Assembly: GCF_900258505.1 (NCBI RefSeq)
Contig: NZ_LT984895.1
Coordinates: forward strand, 2,008,928-2,072,927
From: Brachybacterium timonense
Lineage (GTDB): Bacteria; Actinomycetota; Actinomycetes; Actinomycetales; Dermabacteraceae
Direction: 5' to 3'
DNA length: 64,000 bases
Shown: positions 36,261-45,521 of the stretch, one piece after another
Layout of the letters: each line of letters starts with the position of its first letter
Numbering within the stretch: position 1 is the first letter of the stretch
Translations under genes and position numbers: made by a program
The notes under the pieces: generated by a model
Databases searched by the model: none
What the model was told of the DNA's origin: nothing
The model's input: the letters and a program-made list of their open reading frames with translations, nothing else

Positions 36261-37883
36261 TCACTGCGTGGCGGTCGAGTCCGCCGGTGGGTTATTGCCG
36301 TCGGTCCGCGTTGTGTAGCGCTCCCCAAAGACCTCATGGTGCAACGCTGTCAGGCGGTCGTGCTCCTCGCGCTCCTCACGGCGGGCGCGCTCGGTTTGCT
36401 CGGGCGTCGGCTCATGATCCCCCATACCCACCTGCAGGTCCTTATCGGGGATCGCAACCAAGGTGCCGGTGTCCACCCGGGTGCGATGCCAGAGGATCTC
36501 ACGGCGCAACACCTTGGCCAGGAAGTAGATGCCCAGCAGGTTCGGGATGGCCATCAGGAAGAACGACGCATCGGCGAAGGTGATCACCGCCTCGAGCGAC
36601 GCGGCAGCGCCGATGATCGGGCCGAGCACCCAGACCACTTTGAAGGCCCAGCGCACCCACGGGGCGTCTCCGAGCAGATACACCACGGCCTGCTCACCGT
36701 AGTAGGCGTAGGCCAGTACGGTGGAGAAGCCGAACAGGGCGACCGCGATGGTTAGCAGGTACGGGAACCAGCCGGCGACGGTCCCGAAGGCCGCAGCGGT
36801 CAGTTGCACGCCCTCGACGTCTGCACCTGCGTTCTCGTGCAGCCCGGTGACCACGATCGCGGTGGCGGTGAGCATGCAGACCACGACCGAGTCAATCAGC
36901 GGCTCCCACATCGCCACGAAACCCTCGGTGGCGGGGCGCTTCGTCTTCGATGCGGCATGGGCGAATCCCGCGGTGCCGACGCCGGCTGCGTTGGAGAACA
37001 GCGAGCGCTGGATGCCGATCACGGCGACGCCGATCAGACCACCGGTAACGCCCTCACTGCTGAACACGCCGCTGACCATCGCGCCGAGCGCGCTGGGAAC
37101 CTGCGGCAGGTTCACAATGATGACCGCGATGACCGACAGCAGGTACAGCACGGCCATCGCCGGGGTGATGCGCGAGGTCCACTTGCCGATCGAGGTCACG
37201 CCGCCGATGATCACCACGCCGACCAGGACCGCGATCACCACACCCAGCAGCCAGGTGTTGTTCTGCAGGAACTCGTTGCCGCTGGCGTCGGTGACAATCG
37301 CGGCGACCTGGTTGGACTGGAAGAGATCGGCGCCGTAGACACCCAGCAGCGCGAACAGCGCGTACAGCCAGGCGAGCACACCGCCCAGCTTCCTCCAACC
37401 AATCGAGGCGAGACCGTCGCGCAGGTAGTACATCGGGCCGCCGATGACGGTGCCATCCTCCTTCACCCGGCGAAACATCACGCCGAGCGTGGCTTCAGCC
37501 ATTTTCACACTCATTCCGAGGATGCCGAAGCCGGCGATCCACAGGGCAGCGCCCGGCCCGCCGACGGAGACGGCGACGGCGACACCGGCGATATTGCCCA
37601 GACCCACGGTGCCCGACAGTTCCGTGGCAAGAGCCTGGAAGCTGGAGATCTCACCGGGATCGGTCTTGGCGCTGAACCGGCCACGGATGACCTCCATCGA
37701 GTGCTTGAAACCCGTGATCGGCTGGAAGCGCAGCCAGATGGTCAGGAAGATGGCGGCAGCCATCAGCCACAGCACGATGAGCGGAATGCCCCCGAAGACG
37801 GGGATCTCCGCGAAGACGACAGCGTCCAAAGCGTTCGCGATCGGCGCGAACCATGTCTCGATCAACGAGTCGATGCCATCCAC
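36261..37883 (-). CDS. alanine/glycine:cation symporter (AGCS), paralogue 2
   Basis: A 540-residue AGCS protein, clearly related along its whole length to its two neighbours (same MDGIDSLIETWFAPIANAL opening type, same SFQALATELSGTVGLGNIAGVAVAVSVGGPGAALWI core). It differs in mid-protein helices and in the tail. A purine-rich GAGGAAGAGAACAGAG lies upstream of the ATG, but spacing is loose. It lies 117 nt after paralogue 3, with a very strong hairpin in between, so transcription from the third gene may be partly cut before it. Confidence 0.93.
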   Translation of the reverse strand: MDGIDSLIETWFAPIANALDAVVFAEIPVFGGIPLIVLWLMAAAIFLTIWLRFQPITGFKHSMEVIRGRFSAKTDPGEISSFQALATELSGTVGLGNIAGVAVAVSVGGPGAALWIAGFGILGMSVKMAEATLGVMFRRVKEDGTVIGGPMYYLRDGLASIGWRKLGGVLAWLYALFALLGVYGADLFQSNQVAAIVTDASGNEFLQNNTWLLGVVIAVLVGVVIIGGVTSIGKWTSRITPAMAVLYLLSVIAVIIVNLPQVPSALGAMVSGVFSSEGVTGGLIGVAVIGIQRSLFSNAAGVGTAGFAHAASKTKRPATEGFVAMWEPLIDSVVVCMLTATAIVVTGLHENAGADVEGVQLTAAAFGTVAGWFPYLLTIAVALFGFSTVLAYAYYGEQAVVYLLGDAPWVRWAFKVVWVLGPIIGAAASLEAVITFADASFFLMAIPNLLGIYFLAKVLRREILWHRTRVDTGTLVAIPDKDLQVGMGDHEPTPEQTERARREEREEHDRLTALHHEVFGERYTTRTDGNNPPADSTATQ

Positions 37884-37935
37884 AGTTTTCTCTGTTCTCT
37901 TCCTCGTTCAGGCAATAGCCGCAATGACAGACGAC

Positions 37936-37993
37936 CGATGCGTGGCGACTCCGTCGCGTCACTCAGGAACGGCGACGGGGTCGCCACGCATCG
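37936..37993 (-). terminator. 22-bp-arm hairpin between symporters 3 and 2
   Basis: Arms 37936-37957 and 37972-37993 pair over 22 bp with one G-U pair, around a 14-nt loop, starting 6 nt after the stop of the third symporter. It is the longest inverted repeat seen in the window. No T tract; it may stop, stall or protect the transcript. Confidence 0.65.
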
Positions 37994-37999
37994 ACCAGG

Positions 38000-39661
38000 T
38001 CACTTCTCGGGCGTATCGGTGCCGTCGAAGCGCATCGTCGGCTCCCCCATCGGCGAGGAAAGGGACTCGTCATGGTGCGGAGCGCGCACCGGGAAGTCTG
38101 GGTCCTCTTCAAGAGTGCGGTGCAGTTCGGCAAGACGGTTCTGCTCGGCCTCCTCCGCCAGGCGGGCGGCCTCGATCTGCTCGGGCGTGGGCTCGTGGTC
38201 GCCCATTCCCACCTGCAGATCTGGGTCCTGGATGACGGTGAGCGCACCGGTATCGGCGCGGTACTTGTGACGCAGGATCTCCAGGCGCAGCACCCGGGAC
38301 AGGAAGTAGATGCCCAGCAGGTTCGGGATCGCCATCAGGAAGAACATCGCGTCGGAGAACGCCACGACCGAATCCAGCGAGATCGCAGCGCCGATGACCA
38401 CGGCCAGCACCCAGATCACGCGGAAGGCGGTGCGCACCACAGCAGACGAGCCGAAGAGGAACTGGGCATTCAGCTCGCCGTAGTACTCATAGGCCAGAAC
38501 CGTGGAGAAGCCGAACAGAGCGACGGCCACCGTCAGCAGCATAGGGAACCAGCCGGCGACGGTGCCGAAAGCAGCGGAGGTCAGCGCCACGCCGTCGTCT
38601 CCACCCTGGGTGTACACACCGGTGACGGTGATCGCCACAGCGGTGAGCATGCAGACGATGATCGAGTCGACCAGCGGCTCCCACATGGCGGTGAAGCCCT
38701 CTGTCGCGGCCTCCTTGGTCTTGGAGGCAGAGTGGGCCATACCAGCCGAACCCACACCAGCCGCGTTAGAGAACAGCGCGCGCTGGATACCAACGACGGC
38801 CACACCGATGATTCCGCCCTCGATGCCTTCGGCGGTGAACGCACCGGTGACGATCGAAGACAGGGCGTGGGGCACGTCTTGGATGTTCATCACGATGATG
38901 AGCAGGGTGCACAAGATGTACAGCACGGCCATCGCGGGGGTGAGCGCCGAGGTCCACTTGGCGATGGACTTCACTCCACCCAGGATGACGACTGCAGCAA
39001 GTGCGGCCATGATGGCGCCGATCAGCCACTGGTTCCCCTGCCAGAATGCGGATCCAGACGCGTCGCTGACGATCGCGGCAACCTGGTTTGCCTGGAAGAG
39101 GTTCCCAGCGCCGAACACGCCCACAAGAGCGAAGATCGCGTACATGACCGCAAGGACGCGACCGGTCTTCTTGAAACCGATCATGGCAAGGCCATCACGT
39201 AGGTAGTACTGCGGGCCACCCTCGGTGGAGCCGTCCTCCTTGACACGGCGGAACATGACGCCAAGGGTCGCCTCGGCCATCTTCACGCTCATACCGAAGA
39301 AGCCAAAGATCGCGATCCACAGTGCAGCCCCCGGACCGCCCGCGACAATCGCGACGGCGACACCGGCGATGTTGCCCAGTCCCACAGTGCCTGACAGTTC
39401 CGTGGCAAGAGCCTGGAAGCTCGAGACTTCACCGGGGTCGGTCTTGGCGGTGTACTTGCCGCGGATCACCTGGATCGAGTGCTTCAGTCCAGTGATCGGC
39501 TGGAAGCGCAGCCACACCGTCAAGAAGAGCGCTGCGGCCATCAGCCACACGACGATCAAGGGGATTCCGCCCCAGATGTCCACCTCATAGAACACGATCT
39601 TCGATAGGCGATCCGCGATCGGCCCGAAGATCTGTTCCATCAATGCATCAATACCTGACAT
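38000..39661 (-). CDS. alanine/glycine:cation symporter (AGCS), paralogue 3
   Basis: A 553-residue AGCS protein, first in transcription order of the tandem trio. It has the same signatures (LQPITGLKHSIQVIRGKY-type loop, GTVGLGNIAGVAVAIVAGGPGAALWI, MSVKMAEATLGVMFRRVKEDGS). ATG 39661 has GGAGGAG upstream (spacing about 11 nt); a longer in-frame ORF upstream lacks coding character. A 48-codon ORF lies 95 nt upstream in the same direction. I looked for a glycine riboswitch in the leader and found no match. Confidence 0.93.
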   Translation of the reverse strand: MSGIDALMEQIFGPIADRLSKIVFYEVDIWGGIPLIVVWLMAAALFLTVWLRFQPITGLKHSIQVIRGKYTAKTDPGEVSSFQALATELSGTVGLGNIAGVAVAIVAGGPGAALWIAIFGFFGMSVKMAEATLGVMFRRVKEDGSTEGGPQYYLRDGLAMIGFKKTGRVLAVMYAIFALVGVFGAGNLFQANQVAAIVSDASGSAFWQGNQWLIGAIMAALAAVVILGGVKSIAKWTSALTPAMAVLYILCTLLIIVMNIQDVPHALSSIVTGAFTAEGIEGGIIGVAVVGIQRALFSNAAGVGSAGMAHSASKTKEAATEGFTAMWEPLVDSIIVCMLTAVAITVTGVYTQGGDDGVALTSAAFGTVAGWFPMLLTVAVALFGFSTVLAYEYYGELNAQFLFGSSAVVRTAFRVIWVLAVVIGAAISLDSVVAFSDAMFFLMAIPNLLGIYFLSRVLRLEILRHKYRADTGALTVIQDPDLQVGMGDHEPTPEQIEAARLAEEAEQNRLAELHRTLEEDPDFPVRAPHHDESLSSPMGEPTMRFDGTDTPEK

Positions 39662-39756
39662 CCGGACAGACTCTCCTCCATAGCGCGCACACGGCGCGCC
39701 TTGTTCTCGTCTCGTCCGCGCGAGCCCCTGGCGATCGACATGGATCGATCCCCTGG

Positions 39757-39903
39757 TCACCCGCTGGGGGCTGATTCGGGGGCGGCCACCGTGGCCGGGG
39801 TGCGCGGGACGGCACCGTCCGCGTCACAGAGCGCGACCGCGCAGTACTGCGGCCCGCGGCCCCTGTGAGTCTCACGGGCCGACGGGAAGACGGTGCCGCA
39901 CAT
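39757..39903 (-). CDS. 48-residue Cys-containing small protein upstream of symporter 3
   Basis: The product opens MCGTVFPSARETHRGRGPQYC and goes on with AVALCDADGAV. The spacing C-x17-C-x4-C around GRG-PQYC resembles the first half of the small actinobacterial zinc fingers of the type C-x-x-x-L-P...GRG-P-R-Y-C-S-x-x-C, so it may be a minimal or truncated zinc finger. AAGGTGA lies about 9 nt before ATG 39903. Its RNA can also fold, since GGCACCGTC near the start pairs with GACGGTGCC later in the ORF. It could be a real small protein, a relic or a regulatory leader ORF for the symporters. Confidence 0.4.
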   Translation of the reverse strand: MCGTVFPSARETHRGRGPQYCAVALCDADGAVPRTPATVAAPESAPSG

Positions 39904-40054
39904 GGGCTCGTTCACCTTATGCACACGTTTTTCCTGGCACCACCCACCAAGAACCCGTCGGCGCGCACTATTTTTACTGGTCAGCAACGCTTTCGCGGCG
40001 CATCTCTGGAGCCGATCGACGCTGTCGCCCCGTGATCAAGCCTTCACACCGCGT

Positions 40055-40069
40055 TCACATTACATGTGA
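40055..40069. promoter_or_regulatory. operator-like palindrome upstream of the symporter operon
   Basis: TCACAT-TAC-ATGTGA, perfect 6-bp arms, in the gap between gatB and the symporter operon. It is AT-richer than its surroundings. The flanking 39904-40139 stretch holds no other gene I can support; it includes an AT-rich patch near 39968-39976. Confidence 0.35.
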
Positions 40070-40139
40070 TGCGCCTCACACCTTCGTGCCTCCTTGTCGT
40101 TCGCACCGCCCTGCCGTGCCCTGGAGCGACCCCAGAAAC

Positions 40140-40169
40140 GGGCGGTGCACCGAGTCTGGTGCACCGCCC
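40140..40169 (-). terminator. terminator of gatCAB
   Basis: GGGCGGTGCACC-GAGTCT-GGTGCACCGCCC, perfect 12-bp arms, 25 nt after the gatB stop; on the minus strand it is followed by GTTTCT. Confidence 0.8.
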
Positions 40170-40194
40170 GTCGCGTGATAGCAAGCCTGTACGC

Positions 40195-41724
40195 TCAGGC
40201 CTGCACGTCGAGCTTGTCCAGGATGATCTCCCGCACGCGGCCAGCGTCAGCCTGGCCACGCGTTGCCTTCATGATCGGGCCGATCAGGGCGCCGATCGCC
40301 TGGACCTTGCCGCCCCTGATCTTCTCGACCACATCGGGGTTATCGGCGATCGCCTGATCCACGGCGGCGGTGAGCACGGAATCGTCTGAGACGACCCCCA
40401 GGCCTTCCTTCTCGACAATCGCCTCAGGGTCGCCCTCGCCGGCAAGCACCTTCGCGAGGACCTTCTTGGCGATCTTGTCGTTGATCTTCTTGCCATCAAC
40501 AAGGCTTTGCAGCTGCGCGACCTGCGCCGGTGTCACCGGGAGCTCGGCGAGAACCTGATCCTGCTCCTTGGCGGTGCGGGCGAGCTCACCCATCCACCAC
40601 TTACGGGCTGCCTGCGCTCCTGCACCGGCGGCAACAGTCGCCTCGATCAGGTCCAGTGCGTCGGCGTTGATGACGTCGCGCATCTCCAGATCGGTGAAAC
40701 CCCATTCGGCGAGCAGGCGCCGACGGCGCGCAGCCGGCAGTTCGGGAAGATCCGCCCGGATCTGCTCAACCCACTGGCGGCTCGGCGCAACCGGCACGAG
40801 GTCCGGCTCAGGGAAGTACCGGTAGTCTTCGGCGTCCGACTTCACGCGCCCGGACGAGGTCTCCCCCGTGTCTTCGTGGAAGTGCCGGGTCTCCTGGATC
40901 ACCGCATCACCGGCATCGAGGATCGCGGCATGCCGCGAAATCTCGAAGCGCACCGATCTCTCGATGGAGCGGAAGGAGTTGACGTTCTTCGTCTCCGTGC
41001 GGGTGCCCAGCGGTGACTCGGGCGTGGGGCGCAGAGACACGTTGACGTCGGCGCGCACATTGCCACGCTCCATACGGGCCTCTGACACTTCCAGGGCACG
41101 GAAGATGTCTCGCAGAGTGCGGACGTAGGCGGCAGCGACCTCGGGTGCGCGGGCCCCTGTTGCGGTAATCGGCTTGGTGACGATCTCCACCAGAGGCACG
41201 CCCGCGCGGTTGTAGTCCACGAGGGATCGGGTGGCGCCCTGGATGCGGCCTGCCGCGCCGCCGATATGCGTGTTCTTCCCGGCGTCTTCTTCCATGTGGG
41301 CACGCTCGATCTCGACACGGACGATCTCGCCGTCCTCGAGCTCGACGTCCAGATAGCCGTCGTACGCGATCGGCTCGTCATACTGCGAGGTCTGGAAGTT
41401 CTTGGTCAGGTCCGGGTAGAAGTACTGCTTGCGGGCGAACCGGCAGGTGTCGGCGATCTGGCAGTTCAGCGCCAGGCCGATACGGATCGCGTACTCGACA
41501 GCCTTCGCGTTGACCACCGGCAATACACCGGGCAGGCCCAGCGAGACGGGGGTGATCGCGGTGTTCGGGTCGGCGGCGAACACGTTCGGGGCACCGTCGA
41601 ACATCTTGGTGGCGGTGCCGAGTTCAACGTGGACCTCGATGCCGAGCACGGGGTCATACCGGTTGACGGCCTCGTCGTAGTCGACCAGGCCATGGTCAAT
41701 GCGCTCACTGGTGTTCGCGTTCAT
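40195..41724 (-). CDS. gatB: Asp-tRNA(Asn)/Glu-tRNA(Gln) amidotransferase subunit B
   Basis: A 509-residue Gat[73 protein letters not shown] and [17 protein letters not shown] are the cradle-domain signatures with the kinase-like active site. The C-terminal helical tail and YqeY-like domain ([31 protein letters not shown]) bind tRNA. It amidates mischarged Glu- or Asp-tRNA. ATG 41724 overlaps the gatA stop (ATGA). Confidence 0.96.
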   Translation of the reverse strand: MNANTSERIDHGLVDYDEAVNRYDPVLGIEVHVELGTATKMFDGAPNVFAADPNTAITPVSLGLPGVLPVVNAKAVEYAIRIGLALNCQIADTCRFARKQYFYPDLTKNFQTSQYDEPIAYDGYLDVELEDGEIVRVEIERAHMEEDAGKNTHIGGAAGRIQGATRSLVDYNRAGVPLVEIVTKPITATGARAPEVAAAYVRTLRDIFRALEVSEARMERGNVRADVNVSLRPTPESPLGTRTETKNVNSFRSIERSVRFEISRHAAILDAGDAVIQETRHFHEDTGETSSGRVKSDAEDYRYFPEPDLVPVAPSRQWVEQIRADLPELPAARRRRLLAEWGFTDLEMRDVINADALDLIEATVAAGAGAQAARKWWMGELARTAKEQDQVLAELPVTPAQVAQLQSLVDGKKINDKIAKKVLAKVLAGEGDPEAIVEKEGLGVVSDDSVLTAAVDQAIADNPDVVEKIRGGKVQAIGALIGPIMKATRGQADAGRVREIILDKLDVQA

Positions 41725-43226
41725 CGCGCGCCTCCTGTCAGCTCGGGGGCGCGGTCCAGCAGGGAGCCGCCCCAGGCGTCCTCCAGCAGCGCCTCCAGGG
41801 CACCGCCGACGTGGTACAGACGGGCATCCTCGCGGGCTGGGGCGAGGAACTGGATGCCTGCGGGCAGGTCATCCTCTGCCAGGCCCGACGGCACGGAGAT
41901 GCCGGGCACGCCCGCCAGGTTCGCGGGGATCGTGGCGATGTCATTCATGTACATCGCCAGCGGGTCGTCGGTCTTCTCCCCGAAGCGGAAAGCGACCGTC
42001 GGCGCCGTGGGCGAAGCGAGCACGTCGACCTTCGCAAAGGCGTCGGCGAAGTCCCGCTGCACGAGTGTGCGGACCTTCTGGGCGCTGCCGTAGTAGGCGT
42101 CGTAGTATCCGGCCGACAGCGCGTAGGTGCCCAGCAGGATGCGGCGCTTGACCTCGAAGCCGAAGCCCTCACCGCGGGTGGCGGCCATGACCTTCTCCGC
42201 CGTCGGGTGATCCTCCGGCACGACGCGCAGACCGAATCGCATGCCATCGAATTTGGCGAGGTTGCTGGATGCCTCTGAGGGCAAGATCAGGTAGTAGGCG
42301 CCGAGCGCGTACTGGAAGTTCGGGCAGGAGACACGCACGATCTCCGCACCCGCCTGCTCGAGCTGCGCGAGAGACTCCTGGAAACGTGCGCTCACGCCGG
42401 GAGCGAAACCGTCTCCCTCCAGTTCCTCGATCACGCCGATCCGCAGCCCCTTCACGTCGCGGCGGCGTGCCGCCTCGCGGAAGTTCGGCACGGGGTCGGG
42501 CAGCGAGGTGGAGTCATGGGGATCATGCCCGGCAATGACCTCGTGCAGCAAAGCGGCATCCTCGACCGTGCGGGTGCAGGGGCCGGCCTGGTCGAGCGAT
42601 GACGCCATGGCGATCAGGCCGTAGCGGGAGACGGATCCATACGTGGGTTTCACACCCACTGTTCCGGTCACCGCCGCGGGCTGGCGGATGGAGCCGCCGG
42701 TGTCCGTGCCGATGGCCAGCGGCGCCTCGAAGGAGCCGACCGCGGCTGAGGATCCGCCACCGGAGCCGCCGGGGATGCGGTCTCGACCCCACGGGTTCCG
42801 GGTCACGCCGAAGGCACTGGTCTCCGTCGAGGAGCCCATGGCGAACTCATCCATGTTCGTTTTGCCGAGAACTGGCAAGCCAGCCTCGCGCAGCTTTGCC
42901 ACCAGGGTGGCGTCATAGGGCGGAATCCACCCCTCGAGGATCTTCGACCCAGCGGTGGTGGGCAGGCCCTCGGTGACCACGACGTCCTTGACGGCGATCG
43001 GCACACCGGCGAGCGGGGCCAGCTGCTCACCGGCGGCGCGGCGCGCGTCCACGTCACGAGCGGTCTTCAGCGCCAGGTCGGCGCTGACATGGAGAAAGGC
43101 GTTCAGGTCATTATCGACGGCGTCGATGCGGTCCAAATGGGCTCGGGTCAACTCCTCGGAGGAGAGCTCCCCGGCGGCGAGCGCGCTGCTCATGGCAGCG
43201 GCGCTGAGGCGAATGGGCTCGGTCAT
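41721..43226 (-). CDS. gatA: Asp-tRNA(Asn)/Glu-tRNA(Gln) amidotransferase subunit A
   Basis: A 501-residue amidase-signature protein. The catalytic triad is visible: Lys 80 ([10 protein letters not shown]), cis-Ser 155 ([13 protein letters not shown]) and nucleophile Ser 179 ([12 protein letters not shown]). It releases ammonia from glutamine for GatB. It starts 4 nt after the gatC stop and overlaps gatB by 4 nt. Confidence 0.96.
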   Translation of the reverse strand: MTEPIRLSAAAMSSALAAGELSSEELTRAHLDRIDAVDNDLNAFLHVSADLALKTARDVDARRAAGEQLAPLAGVPIAVKDVVVTEGLPTTAGSKILEGWIPPYDATLVAKLREAGLPVLGKTNMDEFAMGSSTETSAFGVTRNPWGRDRIPGGSGGGSSAAVGSFEAPLAIGTDTGGSIRQPAAVTGTVGVKPTYGSVSRYGLIAMASSLDQAGPCTRTVEDAALLHEVIAGHDPHDSTSLPDPVPNFREAARRRDVKGLRIGVIEELEGDGFAPGVSARFQESLAQLEQAGAEIVRVSCPNFQYALGAYYLILPSEASSNLAKFDGMRFGLRVVPEDHPTAEKVMAATRGEGFGFEVKRRILLGTYALSAGYYDAYYGSAQKVRTLVQRDFADAFAKVDVLASPTAPTVAFRFGEKTDDPLAMYMNDIATIPANLAGVPGISVPSGLAEDDLPAGIQFLAPAREDARLYHVGGALEALLEDAWGGSLLDRAPELTGGAR

Positions 43227-43230
43227 GGCG

Positions 43231-43527
43231 TCACTCCTCTCCCAGGATCTGCGGGACGGCGAAGCGGCCGTCCTCGGCGTCGGGGGCTGCGGCGAGCGCC
43301 TGCTCCTGCGTGAGGGTTTCGGTGACCACGTCCTCGCGGAACACGTTCGTCATGGGGATGGGGTGGCTGGTGGCGGGTACGTCCTGCGTCGCGACCTCGG
43401 ACACGGAAGCCACAGCATCCATGATGGCGTCGAATTCGCCGGCAAGGCGATCGATCTCGTCATCGGTCAGCTGGATCCGTGCCAGGTCGGCGAGGCGTAC
43501 GACCTCGTCTCGTCCGATAGAAGGCAT
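43231..43527 (-). CDS. gatC: Asp-tRNA(Asn)/Glu-tRNA(Gln) amidotransferase subunit C
   Basis: A 98-residue GatC with [31 protein letters not shown] and the [33 protein letters not shown] tail that wraps GatA/GatB. It is first in the gatCAB operon. There is no Shine-Dalgarno site; TAGAAT lies 6 nt before the ATG, so the message is probably leaderless. Confidence 0.95.
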   Translation of the reverse strand: MPSIGRDEVVRLADLARIQLTDDEIDRLAGEFDAIMDAVASVSEVATQDVPATSHPIPMTNVFREDVVTETLTQEQALAAAPDAEDGRFAVPQILGEE

Positions 43528-43533
43528 ACGGGC

Positions 43534-43539
43534 ATTCTA
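43534..43539 (-). promoter_or_regulatory. -10 hexamer of gatCAB
   Basis: TAGAAT (5 of 6 matches to TATAAT), then GCCCGT, then ATG 43527. It is the best hexamer of the leaderless-type series. Confidence 0.6.
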
Positions 43540-43689
43540 GGCATCCGCACCGTCGGCGGCTGAGCGCGGGCGAGGGCCCCGGCTCAGCGTGGTGGGCCCG
43601 GTACGGATGTAGGGTGCGCCCGGTACGATCGGTCCATTGCGCTGTGGCGCCCGGCCACCGCTCCCACCCGCGATATCGGAGGCAGTGAT

Positions 43690-43932
43690 ATGTCTGTGGA
43701 CCCCAACATCGACTACACCTCCCACGATCCCGAGGACCGCGAGGAGCTCTCGGATGATCCGCGCATCCGCGCCGCGCAGGAGCAGGAAGCGCGTTTGCGC
43801 AGGGCGCTTGCAACCAAGGAGAACCCGCTGCGCGATGGTGAGACACTGCGCGATCGGCTGCGCCGCAGCGATGCAGAGCATGGTGAGGCCGTGGACGGCG
43901 AGGCGACGCCGGGCGGTACGGCTCAGGGCTGA
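43690..43932 (+). CDS. small charged protein, unknown function
   Basis: An 80-residue hydrophilic protein rich in Glu, Asp and Arg (DPEDREELSDDPRIRAAQEQ, then KENPLRDGETLRDRLRR). It has no membrane segment or cysteine and is probably helical or partly disordered. GGAGG lies 7 nt before the ATG, and codon use matches neighbours. Its last 10 nt overlap the end of the convergent HTTM gene. No family is recognised. Confidence 0.65.
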   Translation: MSVDPNIDYTSHDPEDREELSDDPRIRAAQEQEARLRRALATKENPLRDGETLRDRLRRSDAEHGEAVDGEATPGGTAQG

Positions 43933-44834
43933 GGCGGCGCTGGCGGCGGCATCACCCACATCGGCAGGTAGAGCACGCCGGAGAGGTTGTACGGAAAGGT
44001 GATCCGCATGATCACCGTGATCCCCCAGTGCATGGCATGCGCGGCGAGAGCGAAGAGATAGCCGAGCCTGCGGTCCACCAGTGCGAGCGGGGCCCCGAGC
44101 TCGATCACAAGCGCTGTCACGCCCATGACGGTGAACAGTCCGGCGTGTGGATACAGCGATGCCGCGAGGTCCGAGCCGGGCTCGCCCAGTTTCTCCTTGC
44201 GCAGGGTATCGACGGCGATCTGGCCGCGCATGTGAGTGCCGTCGGCCCAGCTGGCTCCGTCACCGCCGGTGAACTTCGCGATGCCTGCGATCAGGTAGGT
44301 GAGGGTGACCGCTGCGTTCATCACTGACGGGGCCGCGCCGTACATCCAGGATCGTCTCTCGGGTAACAGAGTCCCGTCGCGGATCACGGCGTCGACGCTG
44401 AGAGCATCGGCCGACGGTGCTGTGGCGAGCACCATCGTGTGCAGCACGAGGTTGTTCTCGTGGTGGAACACCATCGACCAAGAATTGCGGTAAGAGAAGT
44501 TCCAGGTCTGCAAGGCACTGTGCAGCGGGCCGATAACGCGGTGGGCGACGCCAGCAGTGAACAGGGCACCGGTAGCGAGCGAGGCATCGACGAAGGCGTC
44601 GGCCACGCGTGGGGGAAGCGGCTTACGCAGCACGCGAACAACGCCAACGGGGTCGAAGTTCGCCGGGTCGGTGCGGTGCACGCCGCGGTACATGCTGCGT
44701 TTCCGGCCGACGTGCCACAGGTGGTACGCGCCGGTCGCGATACGCAGCACGGCGGGGACGGCGGGCTCAGCTGGCGGGGCAAGACGCCGGGTGACGGCGT
44801 CAGCGACGCGATGCAGGGTGGCGGCGATCGTCAT
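43923..44834 (-). CDS. HTTM-type (vitamin K-dependent carboxylase-like) membrane protein
   Basis: A 303-residue polytopic membrane protein. WSMVFHHENNLVLHTMVLATAPSADAL, LTYLIAGIAKFTGGDGASWADG and ALAAHAMHWGITVIMRITFPYNLSGVLYLP match the HTTM (horizontally transferred transmembrane) family, relatives of gamma-glutamyl carboxylase whose bacterial function is mostly unknown. Its start overlaps the stop of the next gene upstream (ATGA), so the two products probably act together. Confidence 0.75.
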   Translation of the reverse strand: MTIAATLHRVADAVTRRLAPPAEPAVPAVLRIATGAYHLWHVGRKRSMYRGVHRTDPANFDPVGVVRVLRKPLPPRVADAFVDASLATGALFTAGVAHRVIGPLHSALQTWNFSYRNSWSMVFHHENNLVLHTMVLATAPSADALSVDAVIRDGTLLPERRSWMYGAAPSVMNAAVTLTYLIAGIAKFTGGDGASWADGTHMRGQIAVDTLRKEKLGEPGSDLAASLYPHAGLFTVMGVTALVIELGAPLALVDRRLGYLFALAAHAMHWGITVIMRITFPYNLSGVLYLPMWVMPPPAPPQP

Positions 44835-45391
44835 CGGGAGATCACCTGCTGAGTGGGCAGGGCGGCGGCGAGATACTCGCGGCCGGGGATGACGGCGGTA
44901 CCGCGCACGTCGAGACGGGAGGTGTACTGGGCTTCGGGTGCGCCACGCATGAAGGGCTCCACAAGGTAGCGGCCGCGCACCACGTGCAGTCGGGCCACGG
45001 TGCGATCTTCGCGGCGGTTACGGCGGGCGAGACGTTCAGCGGCGCGATCAGCAATCTGCTGGCCTTCTCCATTTTTCACGCGCCGACGAACCTGGCGCCG
45101 TACAGCGTTCAGCCCGCCGGTTCCCAGGTAGGAGTAGTGCAGCGGGGTGATGGTGCCGTCGCTGCGTTCTCCGAGCAGGTGGGTGACCCAGCAGTGGTCT
45201 TTCCGTGTCGCGGAGAACATCGGGTAGTGGCTGAAGGGGAAGGAGTCTCGGGCATCGCGCCGCCCCAGCTGCCGCGCCGGTGCAGCGACCGCGGCGAGCA
45301 GCGCCGCGGTGGCGGTCGCGGCGAGTAGACGAGTGAGCGGGGTATCGGGCAGCGATGCTCCGGCGGTGGCGGGGACGTGTGGTCGCGGCAT
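44831..45391 (-). CDS. HTTM-partner protein with one membrane helix
   Basis: A 186-residue protein: one hydrophobic helix (about residues 18-38, LLAATATAALLAAVAAPA), then an extracytoplasmic or cytoplasmic domain with FPFSHYPMFSATRKDHCWVTHLLGERSDG. The S-x-YPMFS motif recurs in proteins encoded beside HTTM genes in actinobacteria as I recall the family; that is memory, not a search. ATG 45391 is not preceded by a ribosome site; TAGCGT lies 7 nt upstream. Confidence 0.65.
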   Translation of the reverse strand: MPRPHVPATAGASLPDTPLTRLLAATATAALLAAVAAPARQLGRRDARDSFPFSHYPMFSATRKDHCWVTHLLGERSDGTITPLHYSYLGTGGLNAVRRQVRRRVKNGEGQQIADRAAERLARRNRREDRTVARLHVVRGRYLVEPFMRGAPEAQYTSRLDVRGTAVIPGREYLAAALPTQQVISR

Positions 45392-45398
45392 GCCCGGC

Positions 45399-45404
45399 AC
45401 GCTA
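45399..45404 (-). promoter_or_regulatory. -10-like hexamer of the HTTM pair
   Basis: TAGCGT followed by 7 nt and ATG 45391; weaker than the other leaderless-type hexamers. Confidence 0.3.
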
Positions 45405-45521
45405 ACGGGACGGAATGAGGGAACAGCCCTGCTGGATGAGAGAGAGATGAGAGAGCTCTCAGGATCGCATCCGGTGAGGGTGCGTGGGGGTGGGGCGGAA
45501 CGGGAGTGTGCGTGCGCGAGA

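Noticed and set aside
39662-39960. Glycine riboswitch upstream of the AGCS symporters
   Set aside because: The conserved glycine aptamer cores are not present on the minus strand; only the small ORF and hairpins are seen.
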